The translations under genes and the position numbers were made by a program. 64,000 bases of DNA from Actinomyces sp. UMB0138 (GTDB taxonomy: Bacteria; Bacillota; Negativicutes; Veillonellales; Veillonellaceae): NCBI RefSeq assembly GCF_002849225.1, contig NZ_PKMC01000002.1, forward strand, positions 186,001-250,000, in the 5' to 3' direction. How positions within the stretch are numbered: the first letter of the stretch is position 1; each line of letters begins with the position of its first letter. Shown piece by piece: positions 18,386 to 29,081 of the stretch. A model generated the notes under the pieces. That model did no database searches. It was not told where the DNA came from and saw nothing but the letters and a program-made list of their open reading frames with translations.

Positions 18386-19546
18386 GTGCACCTAACCGAC
18401 CTTGCGTTAGACGATTTTCGATCCTACCGGCATGTTGTTACACGCCTTTCCGGTGGGATCAACGTCTTTTTGGGCAAGAATGGGCAGGGCAAAACTAACT
18501 TGGTCGAGGCCGTAGCCTACCTTTCTACGTTTTCGTCCCACCGGGTGGCAGCCGATACGGCGCTGGTTCGCATTGCCAGCGCGGGTGAGCCGACGCCCTC
18601 GGCAGGGGTGATCCGGGCCCGCGCTGTGGAAGATGGCCACGAGAAGCTCCTGGAAGTGGAAATTGTGCGCGGTAAGGCCAATAGGGCTCGGCTGAATAGG
18701 GGTTCTATCAGGCCTAAAGAGCTGTTGGGTATTGTGCGCACGGTGGTATTTGCCCCCGAGGATCTGCAGATTGTTCGCGGTGACCCTGCAGGTAGACGCC
18801 GGTTTGTGGATGACTTGGTGGTGCAACTACAGCCCATGATGGCGCCCGTGTACACGGAGCATGACAAGATTTTGCGGCAGCGTTCTGCCCTGTTGCGGAC
18901 CGCTGGGAAGAAGCCTGCTTCGCTTTCGACTTTAGATGTGTGGGACGCTCATTTGGCGCAGGTAGCGGCCAAGATTATTGCCGCTCGGGCCCGAGTGGTG
19001 CAGTCTTTGGCACCGTTATTGGTGGGCGCCCACGCGGCCATTGCCGAGGACGCGCGCGATCTGAACATTTCCTACCAAAGTTCGTTGGCGGGCAAGATCG
19101 CTTTTGCCGAGGCGGACTTGTTGGATCCAGAAATAATGGAAGAAAAGATGGGTCAGGCGCTAGCACTGTTGCGGCCACGCGAATTGGAGCGAGGGGTCAA
19201 CCTGGTGGGGGCGCACCGCGACGACATTTTCTTGGCGCTTGAGCAGATGCCGATCAAGGGGTACGCCTCGCACGGGGAAACATGGTCTACCGCACTAGCA
19301 CTGCGGCTGGCGGCGTTTGCGCTGCTCAAGGACGATGGAACTGAGCCAATACTCATATTGGACGATGTTTTTGCGGAACTCGATGCGCACAGGCGGGCCT
19401 CTTTGGCAAAGGTCATGCAAGCTTCTGAACAGGTGATTGTGACAGCAGCTGTGGGCGAGGACTTGCCCGAGATTGCAGAAGCGACATATTTTGATGTCAC
19501 TTTTGATTCGGATGAGGGAACCCAGATTGAGCGACGCGATGGATGA
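18386..19546 (+). CDS. recF: DNA replication and repair protein RecF
   Basis: 386-residue SMC-like ATPase that helps load RecA at gaps. Walker A is GKNGQGKTNLVEAV near residues 29-42, the RecF signature VGAHRDD appears near 271, and Walker B is PILILDDVFAELD near 316-328. GTG start eight bases after dnaN. Its 3' end overlaps the start of the DUF721 gene. Confidence 0.95.
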   Translation: MHLTDLALDDFRSYRHVVTRLSGGINVFLGKNGQGKTNLVEAVAYLSTFSSHRVAADTALVRIASAGEPTPSAGVIRARAVEDGHEKLLEVEIVRGKANRARLNRGSIRPKELLGIVRTVVFAPEDLQIVRGDPAGRRRFVDDLVVQLQPMMAPVYTEHDKILRQRSALLRTAGKKPASLSTLDVWDAHLAQVAAKIIAARARVVQSLAPLLVGAHAAIAEDARDLNISYQSSLAGKIAFAEADLLDPEIMEEKMGQALALLRPRELERGVNLVGAHRDDIFLALEQMPIKGYASHGETWSTALALRLAAFALLKDDGTEPILILDDVFAELDAHRRASLAKVMQASEQVIVTAAVGEDLPEIAEATYFDVTFDSDEGTQIERRDG

Positions 19547-20114
19547 AAAGCTGCGGTATGCTCGCGCTGCATTGCGGAAGGCGCAGCAGGATGCGTGGGA
19601 GAAGGGGCAGGCGCGGCTAAGCGCGAAGCAACTGGCGCATGTGCGTTCCCCGAAAGAACGCAGTGAGGACGAACCCGCCCTCGAAGTGCCCAGTTCTGAA
19701 CAGGTGTGGCAGGCTCCCCCGGGCATTGCGCGTGGGGGTACCGGGCCGAGGCCGTCGCGGCGCGATCCGAAGAAAGTTTCTGTTGTTGCGTCGTTTCTTA
19801 CCCGCAAGAACGGGTGGAACAAGCAGCTACGCTCGGCTTCCATTGAGGCTAAGTGGCCCGAGATTTTGGGGCCAAAACTGCTTGAGCATGCTCAGATTGA
19901 AACGATTCAGGCCCCGAAACTGGTGATTCGGGCTTCTTCTACCCCCTGGGCTAATGCGCTGCGAATGCAGATCCCTACCCTGCTTAACCGTATTGACCAG
20001 AAAATCGGTGCCGGCTTTATCACCGAGGTTACGATTTTGGCGCCCGCAGCACCGAAGTGGACGCACGGCCGGTTGCGAGTGAAAGGAAGGGGCCCGCGCG
20101 ACACTTACGGGTAG
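19527..20114 (+). CDS. DUF721 family protein (DciA-like)
   Basis: 195 residues in a frame overlapping the recF 3' end. The N-terminal 85 residues are charged and probably unstructured; the C-terminal 100 residues are the DUF721 domain (WPEILGPKLLEHAQIE, WANALRMQIPTLLNRI). DciA proteins of this family are the ancestral DnaB helicase operators in bacteria lacking DnaC or DnaI, so this gene may act with the dnaB at 44302. TTG 19527, with gaggg eight bases before, gives the N-terminus (M)SDAMDEK; ATG 19539 is an alternative start. Confidence 0.85.
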   Translation: MSDAMDEKLRYARAALRKAQQDAWEKGQARLSAKQLAHVRSPKERSEDEPALEVPSSEQVWQAPPGIARGGTGPRPSRRDPKKVSVVASFLTRKNGWNKQLRSASIEAKWPEILGPKLLEHAQIETIQAPKLVIRASSTPWANALRMQIPTLLNRIDQKIGAGFITEVTILAPAAPKWTHGRLRVKGRGPRDTYG

Positions 20115-20309
20115 TATTTTTTGCCGACCTACTTAGCGGGAAACCAAGCAAAGTCACGCTTGCTTTCAAATATGGGCCCTAGAAGCGTTTGAAGGCCCGG
20201 TTCTGTACCCCTGGCCCTATCAAGTTCGGCAACCGCGCAAAAGCGCGATAGAATAGTTTAAGGATTTGACGCACTTCCTAGCTGTTTTAAAGAAAAAGAG
20301 GGGTTGTAG

Positions 20310-22337
<2,028 letters not shown>

Positions 22338-22349
22338 AGGGGAAAATAA

Positions 22350-25046
22350 GTGTCTGACGAAAAGAACGATCCAAAACGCTATGCCCCGGAGGATGCCACT
22401 GATGCTTTCGGCATGTCTACGGGTGACGATGTTGCTTCAGCGGAGTTGATCCAGACCGAGGCCGGCGGCCGACTGATGCAGGTCGACCTCGAAAACGAAA
22501 TGCAGAAGTCCTATTTGGACTATGCAATGTCGGTCATTGTTGGGCGTGCGTTGCCTGACGTGCGCGATGGTTTTAAGCCGGTGCACCGTCGCATTTTGTA
22601 CACGATGTATGACGGCGGCTACCGGCCTAATGCTGGTTTTTCGAAGTGTATGCGCGTCGTTGGCGACGTCATGGGTAACTTCCACCCTCACGGTGACGCT
22701 GCAGTGTATGACGCCTTGGCCCGCCTGGTGCAGCCGTGGTCGATGCGCTACCCGCTGGTTGCTGGCCAGGGTAACTTCGGCTCCCCCGGCAACTTGGGGC
22801 CGGCGGCACCGCGTTACACAGAGTGCAAGATGGCTCCGATGGCCATGGAGATGGTGCGCGACATTGACGAGGACACCGTTGACTTCATGGACAACTACGA
22901 TGGTCGTTCCCGCGAGCCCGTCGTGTTGCCGTCGCGTTTCCCCGCCCTGTTGGCTAACGGCTCTGAAGGCATTGCGGTGGGCATGGCCACCCGCATTCCG
23001 CCGCACAATCTGCGCGAGCTAAATGATGGTATTCAGTGGTACTTGCAGAACCCGGAGGTTTCTCGCGAAGAATTGCTGGAAGGCCTGATGGCGCGCATCA
23101 AGGGTCCGGACTTCCCCACCGGGGCAACGATTCTGGGCCGCTCGGGGATCGAGAAGGCGTACCGTACTGGGCGCGGTTCCATCGTGCAGCGCGCGGTGGT
23201 AAATGTCGAGGAAATTCATGGTCGGCAGTGCCTGGTAGTTACCGAACTGCCCTACCAGGTAAACCCGGACAACTTGGCAGAAAAGATCGCCCAGCTGGTA
23301 AAGGATGGGCAGATCAGCGGCATTGCTGACATTCGCGACGAAACTTCCGGTAGGTCGGGCCAGCGCCTGGTCATCATTTTGAAGCGGGACGCCGTTGCGA
23401 AGGTTGTGCTCAACAACCTGTACAAGCGCACTCAGCTGCAGGATTCATTCCCGGCCAACATGCTGGCTCTGGTAGATGGCGTGCCACGCACCCTGTCTTT
23501 GGACGGCTTCATCAAGCACTGGGTGGACCATCAGATCGAAGTGATTCGCAGGCGCACTCAGTTCCGGTTGAACAAGGCTTTGGAACGCCTGCACATCTTG
23601 GAGGGCTACTTGAAGGCCCTCGACATGTTGGACGAAGTGATTGCGCTGATCCGCCGCTCGCCCACTGTCGATGAGGCTCGCGAAGGTTTGATGGACCTGC
23701 TAGATGTCGATCAGATTCAAGCCGATGCGATCTTGGCCTTGCAGCTGCGGCGACTGGCCGCCCTCGAAAGGCAGAAGATTATCGACGAGCACAGTGAACT
23801 GAAGGCTCGCTGTGATGACTACCGCGACATTTTGGCTTCGGATGCCCGCCAGCGTTCCATTGTCGGCGAGGAACTGGGCCAGATTGTCGAAAAGTATGGC
23901 GACGAGCGTCGTACCCAGATCTTGCCCTTCGATGGCGAGATGAGCATGGAAGACCTGATTCCTGAAGAGGACGTGGTGGTCACCATTACTCGTTCGGGTT
24001 ACGCCAAGCGTACGCGCATGGACCAGTACCGGTCTCAGCGGCGCGGCGGCAAGGGCGTGCGCGGGGCTCACCTTCGTTCGGACGATGTGGTGGAACACTT
24101 CTTCACCACGACCACGCACGATTGGCTGCTCTTCTTCACTAACTTTGGACGCGTCTACCGCGTGAAGGGTTACGAATTGCCCGAGGGCGGTCGCGACGCC
24201 AAGGGACAGCACGTCGCTAACCTGTTGGCCTTCCAACCGGACGAACATATTTCGCAGGTACTGCAGATCAAAGATTACGAGCAGGCGGATTACCTGGTGC
24301 TTGCCACTAAGCGTGGCCTCGTGAAGAAGACGCGGCTGAGCGAATACGATTCGAATCGTTCTGGCGGCATCATCGCGATCAATCTTCGCGAGGACGCCGA
24401 GGGCGTGTCTGATCAACTAGTGTCGGCGGTGCTGGCAAACGCGCAAGACGACCTGATTATGGTGTCGCGAAAGGGCCAGTCGCTGCGCTTTACCGCGTCG
24501 GATGAGGCGCTGCGTCCAACCGGGCGTGCCACTTCGGGGGTAACAGGTATGCGCTTCCGCGACGACGATGAGCTGCTGGCTATGCGCCGCGTGGAAGATG
24601 ACGCGGACTTGTTCGTCCTCACCGAGGGCGGCTACGGCAAGCGCACCTCGCTAAGCGAATATCGCGTACAGGGCCGTGGCGGCCTTGGTATTAAGGTGGC
24701 AAACCTTGTTGAAGCACGCGGTGACCTGGTGGGCGCCCTAGTTGTTGGCGAAGGCGACGAAGTGATGGTCATGATGCACGGCGGCAAGGTGGTTCGCTCT
24801 AGAGTTGACGAGGTTTCGCGCACTGGCCGTAACACGCAGGGCGTGATCTTCTCTAGGCCTGACAAGCGCGATTACGTGATCGGTATGACGCTCAACTCCG
24901 AAACTATCGAGGAAGAGGACGAGGCGGAAGCCGAAGCAACTGATAACAAAACAGAAACTGATTCCGCACAAACCGGCCCTGCCCGGCGCGAAGCTGACGA
25001 AAAGCTGGCAGAATCGGAAAACGAATCCGAAGATGAGGAGAACTAA
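22350..25046 (+). CDS. gyrA: DNA gyrase subunit A
   Basis: 898 residues. The catalytic tyrosine is Y156 in AAPRYTE, the GyrA box is QRRGGKG (about residue 560), and the C-terminal beta-pinwheel domain is followed by a 45-residue acidic tail. The quinolone-resistance region reads GDAAVYD at residues 115-121: alanine replaces the Ser83 position of E. coli, and the next position is also alanine, while the acidic D121 is kept. No intein is inserted, unlike in some mycobacterial gyrA genes. Overlaps the DUF3566 gene by one base. Confidence 0.97.
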   Translation: MSDEKNDPKRYAPEDATDAFGMSTGDDVASAELIQTEAGGRLMQVDLENEMQKSYLDYAMSVIVGRALPDVRDGFKPVHRRILYTMYDGGYRPNAGFSKCMRVVGDVMGNFHPHGDAAVYDALARLVQPWSMRYPLVAGQGNFGSPGNLGPAAPRYTECKMAPMAMEMVRDIDEDTVDFMDNYDGRSREPVVLPSRFPALLANGSEGIAVGMATRIPPHNLRELNDGIQWYLQNPEVSREELLEGLMARIKGPDFPTGATILGRSGIEKAYRTGRGSIVQRAVVNVEEIHGRQCLVVTELPYQVNPDNLAEKIAQLVKDGQISGIADIRDETSGRSGQRLVIILKRDAVAKVVLNNLYKRTQLQDSFPANMLALVDGVPRTLSLDGFIKHWVDHQIEVIRRRTQFRLNKALERLHILEGYLKALDMLDEVIALIRRSPTVDEAREGLMDLLDVDQIQADAILALQLRRLAALERQKIIDEHSELKARCDDYRDILASDARQRSIVGEELGQIVEKYGDERRTQILPFDGEMSMEDLIPEEDVVVTITRSGYAKRTRMDQYRSQRRGGKGVRGAHLRSDDVVEHFFTTTTHDWLLFFTNFGRVYRVKGYELPEGGRDAKGQHVANLLAFQPDEHISQVLQIKDYEQADYLVLATKRGLVKKTRLSEYDSNRSGGIIAINLREDAEGVSDQLVSAVLANAQDDLIMVSRKGQSLRFTASDEALRPTGRATSGVTGMRFRDDDELLAMRRVEDDADLFVLTEGGYGKRTSLSEYRVQGRGGLGIKVANLVEARGDLVGALVVGEGDEVMVMMHGGKVVRSRVDEVSRTGRNTQGVIFSRPDKRDYVIGMTLNSETIEEEDEAEAEATDNKTETDSAQTGPARREADEKLAESENESEDEEN

Positions 25047-25441
25047 TGAGCACCGACGTGGAACAGCCGGCCACTGACGGGCCCCGTCAGGTAGACCTGG
25101 TCGTATCGCGCATTGATCCGTGGACCATTATGAAACTGACATTTCTGCTGTCGGTTGCTTTTGGCGTAGCCATGATTTTGGCGGCCCTGGTTATTTGGCT
25201 GCTTCTGAATGGCTTGCAAGTGTTTAGCTCTGTGCGCAACTTCGTCGAATCGATTGATTCCGAGAACACGTTGGGATCGCTAATCGAAATGATGAAGCTG
25301 CCGCGCGTGTTGGGACTAACTACCGTGTTTGCGGTTTGCAATGCCGTACTACTAACTGCGCTGGCCACCATTTCGGCCTTCCTCTACAACATCGCAGCCA
25401 CTTTGGTTGGTGGCGTGAAGCTGACGTTGATGGACGAATAA
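25046..25441 (+). CDS. DUF3566 membrane protein
   Basis: 131 residues with two membrane helices (about residues 32-58 and 92-120). The conserved VDLVVSRIDPWTIMKLTFLLS segment marks DUF3566, an actinobacterial family found directly after gyrA. Function unknown; the mycobacterial homologue lies at the same place. It overlaps the gyrA stop by one base and ends the operon at a strong terminator. Confidence 0.9.
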   Translation: MSTDVEQPATDGPRQVDLVVSRIDPWTIMKLTFLLSVAFGVAMILAALVIWLLLNGLQVFSSVRNFVESIDSENTLGSLIEMMKLPRVLGLTTVFAVCNAVLLTALATISAFLYNIAATLVGGVKLTLMDE

Positions 25442-25457
25442 GCTGCTAAAAGTAAGG

Positions 25458-25488
25458 GACCCGCACAGTTAACTGTGCGGGTCTTTTA
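25458..25488 (+). terminator. Rho-independent terminator after the gyrB-gyrA-DUF3566 operon
   Basis: A perfect 26-bp palindrome at 25458-25483 (gacccgcacagtt and its complement) is followed by tttta. Confidence 0.92.
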
Positions 25489-25605
25489 CATGGTGGGCGT
25501 CACCAAGAAGGCGGCACTATGTGATACCCATAACTGAATGCGAAATCAGTTTGTCTTTGGTGCCTTTAGTGGTTTATAGTCTAACGGTGTCGCAGTTGCG
25601 ACGGC

Positions 25606-25679
25606 GGGCTTATAGCTCAGTTGGTTAGAGCGCTTCCCTGATAAGGAAGAGGTCGCTGGTTCGAGTCCAGCTAAGCCCA
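25606..25679 (+). tRNA. tRNA-Ile (GAT)
   Basis: A 74-base cloverleaf with acceptor stem GGGCTTA paired to TAAGCCC, D-arm TAGCTCAGTTGGTTAGAGC, anticodon GAT in the loop of the CTTCC...GGAAG region, and T-arm GGTTCGAGTCC. CCA is not encoded. First of the conserved Ile-Ala pair downstream of gyrA in Actinobacteria. Confidence 0.97.
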
Positions 25680-25682
25680 CAG

Positions 25683-25702
25683 GCCGCGAAAGCGGCTTTT
25701 CT
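25683..25702 (+). terminator. Short terminator-like hairpin between the two tRNA genes
   Basis: Stem gccgc/gcggc with a gaaa tetraloop followed by tttt. It could end or attenuate transcription after tRNA-Ile, or simply be a processing structure. Confidence 0.6.
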
Positions 25703-25707
25703 TATGA

Positions 25708-25780
25708 GGGGCTATGGCGCAGCTGGTAGCGCATCTGCTTTGCAAGCAGAGGGTCGCGGGTTCGAGTCCCGCTAGCTCCA
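25708..25780 (+). tRNA. tRNA-Ala (TGC)
   Basis: A 73-base cloverleaf with acceptor GGGGCTA paired with TAGCTCC (one G-U pair), anticodon TGC in the loop between CTGCT and AGCAG, and T-arm GGTTCGAGTCC. CCA is not encoded directly after the discriminator. Confidence 0.97.
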
Positions 25781-25788
25781 CCCAGTAA

Positions 25789-25822
25789 CTCGCGGTTAGG
25801 TATTCCTTTCCGCGAGCTTTTT
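25789..25822 (+). terminator. Terminator after tRNA-Ala
   Basis: Stem ctcgcgg/ccgcgag with a 14-base loop followed by ctttttat. Confidence 0.75.
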
Positions 25823-25936
25823 ATATCCAGGTGCATTAGTCGGGTGGGCACCGCAATAGCATTAAAAAATTACAGAATCTCTAATCTTTTCCTCATTTTG
25901 TCTACAATAGGGTTATGTCGACTAGGAGGTGTGACC

Positions 25937-27013
25937 ATGGGCGATGCTAGAAATGACGGATTTAATAGGATCCTTGGCGGTAGGCCGGAAATTGCACTAC
26001 GAAAAAAGAAGACCGGGGGAGCCCGCAAAGCGGTAACCATCAATGATGTGGCCCGTGAAGCTGGAGTTGCGCCCTCGACAGTGTCTAGGACGTTTTCTAG
26101 GCCCGGTCGCGTAAATGCGGAAACGGCCGAAAGGGTACGTGAGGCGGCCAAACGACTGGGCTATCGTACCGGTCCCATTTCGAGGGCGGTTTTCACCCCC
26201 GTAAATAAGATGCTCGCAATAGTCGTCCAGGACATCTCTAATCCGTTGTTAGCGGAGGCTGTGCGCGGCTTTATGGCTAGGGCCGCGAAGCTGGGTTACA
26301 TGGTAATGATCGTGGATTCCCTAGAGGATAGTCCGAAGCAGCGCACTTCCATGGAGCGGGTACTAGCTATGGCCGACGGGGTGGCGCTTACGTCGTCGCG
26401 CATGTCGGATTCGGCAATTAGGCAACTGATCAAGGTGAAGCCGGTTGTGACGATCAACAGGGCGGTGCAGTCTATTCCGTCGATTGTCACTGACACACGA
26501 GCGGGTATGCGCTATGCCGTGGAGCATCTGGCCTCGCTGGGGCACAGGCGGCTGTCCTACCTTGCTGGGCCCGAAAACGACTGGGCGGACGGAGTGCGGT
26601 GGAGAGCGCTCCTGAAGGCTTGTGAAGCTTTGGGCATCCGTGGTCGGCGTACCAGTCCGCAACCGCCCACGGTCGAGGGCGGGTATGCGGCAGGCAAGGA
26701 ATTGCTGCATTCGGAAGCTACCGGGGTTATTGGTTATAACGATGTGATGTCTGCGGGTTTGATTCGGTTCTTGCGCGAGAACGGCAAGTCGGTGCCGGAG
26801 GATGTTTCTGTGGTGGGTGTTGGCAACACCATTGCGGCTACCCTATCTGTACCGCCGCTGACGGCCGTGGCTTCGCCTGCCTACACCATGGGGGTAACCG
26901 GTGCGTCGATGCTGATCGGGCAGATTCGGAAGCATGGGGCCGCGCAGGTACCGGCCATGGTGTTACCTATGAAGCTGATAGAGCGTGCCTCTACAGGCCC
27001 TGTAAAGGCGTAG
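25937..27013 (+). CDS. LacI-family transcriptional regulator
   Basis: 358 residues. The N-terminal helix-turn-helix VTINDVAREAGVAPSTVSR (about residues 32-50), with hinge EAAKRLGYR, is preceded by a 30-residue basic extension. The rest is a periplasmic-binding-like effector domain with a VISIN-like core (VVTINRAVQSI) and VVGVGNT near the end. ATG 25937 has aggagg seven bases ahead. The likely target is the BCCT transporter gene 175 bases downstream, because the two are co-oriented and nothing else is in between. LacI proteins normally sense sugars, so the effector here is unclear. Confidence 0.9.
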   Translation: MGDARNDGFNRILGGRPEIALRKKKTGGARKAVTINDVAREAGVAPSTVSRTFSRPGRVNAETAERVREAAKRLGYRTGPISRAVFTPVNKMLAIVVQDISNPLLAEAVRGFMARAAKLGYMVMIVDSLEDSPKQRTSMERVLAMADGVALTSSRMSDSAIRQLIKVKPVVTINRAVQSIPSIVTDTRAGMRYAVEHLASLGHRRLSYLAGPENDWADGVRWRALLKACEALGIRGRRTSPQPPTVEGGYAAGKELLHSEATGVIGYNDVMSAGLIRFLRENGKSVPEDVSVVGVGNTIAATLSVPPLTAVASPAYTMGVTGASMLIGQIRKHGAAQVPAMVLPMKLIERASTGPVKA

Positions 27014-27188
27014 CAGCAATACCAGTAGCACCCTTTAACTACCTTCGTTTTCGCTGCTAATTTTCCACCAACCGTGCATTAAGAAGTGGTGAGAGGTGGT
27101 ACAAAGTGAGATTCTTGCAGTTAAAGCTCGAGATCTTCGAAATACATGAGAAGATTAAATAGCTTTAACAAAAAAGATAGGATCCATA

Positions 27189-29063
27189 GTGAATTCGGAG
27201 AAGAAGACCGGCAGTCGTCCTCAAATTGTCACAGAGGCACTGCGCATAGCGCGCAAACCGATTATCTCGATTCACCCAGGCCTGATCCCCGGAATTGACG
27301 TTGCCGATACCGGCCGAAAATTCCCCACAAATAAGACCGTGTTTGCGGTGGCACTCGCGTTCATCGTAGGCATCGTCGGGTGGGCCGGCGTTGCCCCAGA
27401 AAATCTGAAGACGGTAGGCACCACCGTGCAGTCCTGGCTCATTGGAAATTTTGGTTGGTTGCTGAGCACGCTCATGGTGGTGTGCATAATCTTCATGTTG
27501 GTGATCGGTTTTGGACCAACGGGTAAGATCCGTTTAGGAGCCGACGACTCTGAACCCGAATACTCCACCACCTCCTGGATTTCGATGCTTTTCGCCGCAG
27601 GGCTGGGCATTGGCCTGGTCTTTTATGGCCCAATGGAACCGTTGCAGCATTTCTTGACCCCGCCTCCGGGAACCCCGGATGGGCAGGGCTCGGAAGCGGT
27701 TTACACGGCAATAGCGCAGGCACTTCTACACCAGGCGTCGTTGGCTTGGGGCGTTTACGCCATGGTTGGTGGCGCCATTGCCTATTCGGCATACCGGCGA
27801 GGCCGACTTCCCCTTATTTCGGCCCTATTCGAACCAGTATTCCCTGATGGATCCAATCGCGTCCTAGGCAAGATTATCGATATTTTGGCTGTGTTGGTGA
27901 CCATATTGGGAACCGCGACTTCGTTGGGTATTGGAGCCCTGCAGATTCGCACGGGCACTTCCTTCCTTACCGGAAAGTCACTTGAAGGCAACACCTTTGT
28001 CGTGGTGATCATGGTTCTTTTGACGATCCTGTTCACCTTCTCGGCCGTCAGTGGCATCAAGCGCGGCATTCGGTTCCTATCCAATTCGAACATGGTGCTG
28101 GTAGTTGTATTGGCCCTGTTTGTGCTGATCTCCGGTCCTACCGTGTTCTTGCTCGATGCGATTCCAGCTTCCCTCTATTCGTTTGTTGACAGCTTCTGCC
28201 GCATGTTGGCGTTGAACGCTTCCCAGGGCCAGGATGCGAAGGAGTTCGTGACCACCTGGACCATGATGTACTGGGCATGGTGGATTTCCTGGTCGCCGTT
28301 TGTTGGCACGTTTATCGCCAAGATTTCTAAGTCGCGCACGTTGCGCGAGTTCGTTTCGGTAGTCATTTTTGTTCCGGCCGGGATCTCAGCTATCTGGTAT
28401 GTGCTGTTGGGGGGTACCGCAATTCGCATGAATATGAATGGCACTGGCCTGCAAATCAAGGGGTCAGGAGAAAACGTCATGTTCGATCTGCTGGAGCGGT
28501 TGCCACTCAGTACGATTACCGAAATTGTGGTTCTGCTTGCAGTGGTCATCTTCTTCGTCACTGCCGCTGATTCTGCAACCAACGTGGTCGCATCCATGTC
28601 TCAGACTGGTCGGCCTAACCCAGCTACCGTAGTGACCGTGGTGTGGGGCGTCGCCCTCGGAGCGGTAGCAATCGCACTGCTGCTTGCCGGTGGGCAGGAT
28701 GCCCTGTCCGGTTTACAAGCAATGATGGTTACTTTCTCGCTGCCATTCGCCGTGGTACTACTGGGCGTCATGATTGCCTGGGCGAAGGATCTACGCAATG
28801 ACCCGTACATGATTCGCAGAGCCTACGCCCGGCACGCGATCGCGAAGGGCGTACACTCCGGCATTGAAGAATACGGAGACGATTTCGTGTTCGGAACTTC
28901 TGAGGTGCCTTCTGGCGAGGGCGCGGGGGCTTCTACAGACTACGACAGTGCCGACCCGTCTTTATCCGAGTGGTACACCGAGGTAGATAGCAAAGGGGCA
29001 GTCAGCTCCGGGGGTACGGACACGCCAGAAGGACAGAACCAAAATGAGGGTGAAAATAGGTGA
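27189..29063 (+). CDS. BCCT family transporter (betaine/carnitine/choline)
   Basis: 624 residues with about twelve membrane helices. The family signature MYWAWWISWSPFVGTFIAKISKSRT (residues about 355-380, the aromatic substrate box region) and the glycine-rich AAGLGIGLVFYGPMEP of helix 3 are clear. The N-terminal 50 and C-terminal 85 residues are hydrophilic; the C-terminus is acidic rather than the basic osmosensing tail of BetP, so osmotic gating is less likely. Imports or exchanges a quaternary ammonium compound. The carnitine genes at 53-58 kb suggest carnitine or a related betaine. GTG start. Confidence 0.9.
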   Translation: MNSEKKTGSRPQIVTEALRIARKPIISIHPGLIPGIDVADTGRKFPTNKTVFAVALAFIVGIVGWAGVAPENLKTVGTTVQSWLIGNFGWLLSTLMVVCIIFMLVIGFGPTGKIRLGADDSEPEYSTTSWISMLFAAGLGIGLVFYGPMEPLQHFLTPPPGTPDGQGSEAVYTAIAQALLHQASLAWGVYAMVGGAIAYSAYRRGRLPLISALFEPVFPDGSNRVLGKIIDILAVLVTILGTATSLGIGALQIRTGTSFLTGKSLEGNTFVVVIMVLLTILFTFSAVSGIKRGIRFLSNSNMVLVVVLALFVLISGPTVFLLDAIPASLYSFVDSFCRMLALNASQGQDAKEFVTTWTMMYWAWWISWSPFVGTFIAKISKSRTLREFVSVVIFVPAGISAIWYVLLGGTAIRMNMNGTGLQIKGSGENVMFDLLERLPLSTITEIVVLLAVVIFFVTAADSATNVVASMSQTGRPNPATVVTVVWGVALGAVAIALLLAGGQDALSGLQAMMVTFSLPFAVVLLGVMIAWAKDLRNDPYMIRRAYARHAIAKGVHSGIEEYGDDFVFGTSEVPSGEGAGASTDYDSADPSLSEWYTEVDSKGAVSSGGTDTPEGQNQNEGENR

Positions 29064-29081
29064 AATATTAGCTGATGGTTC

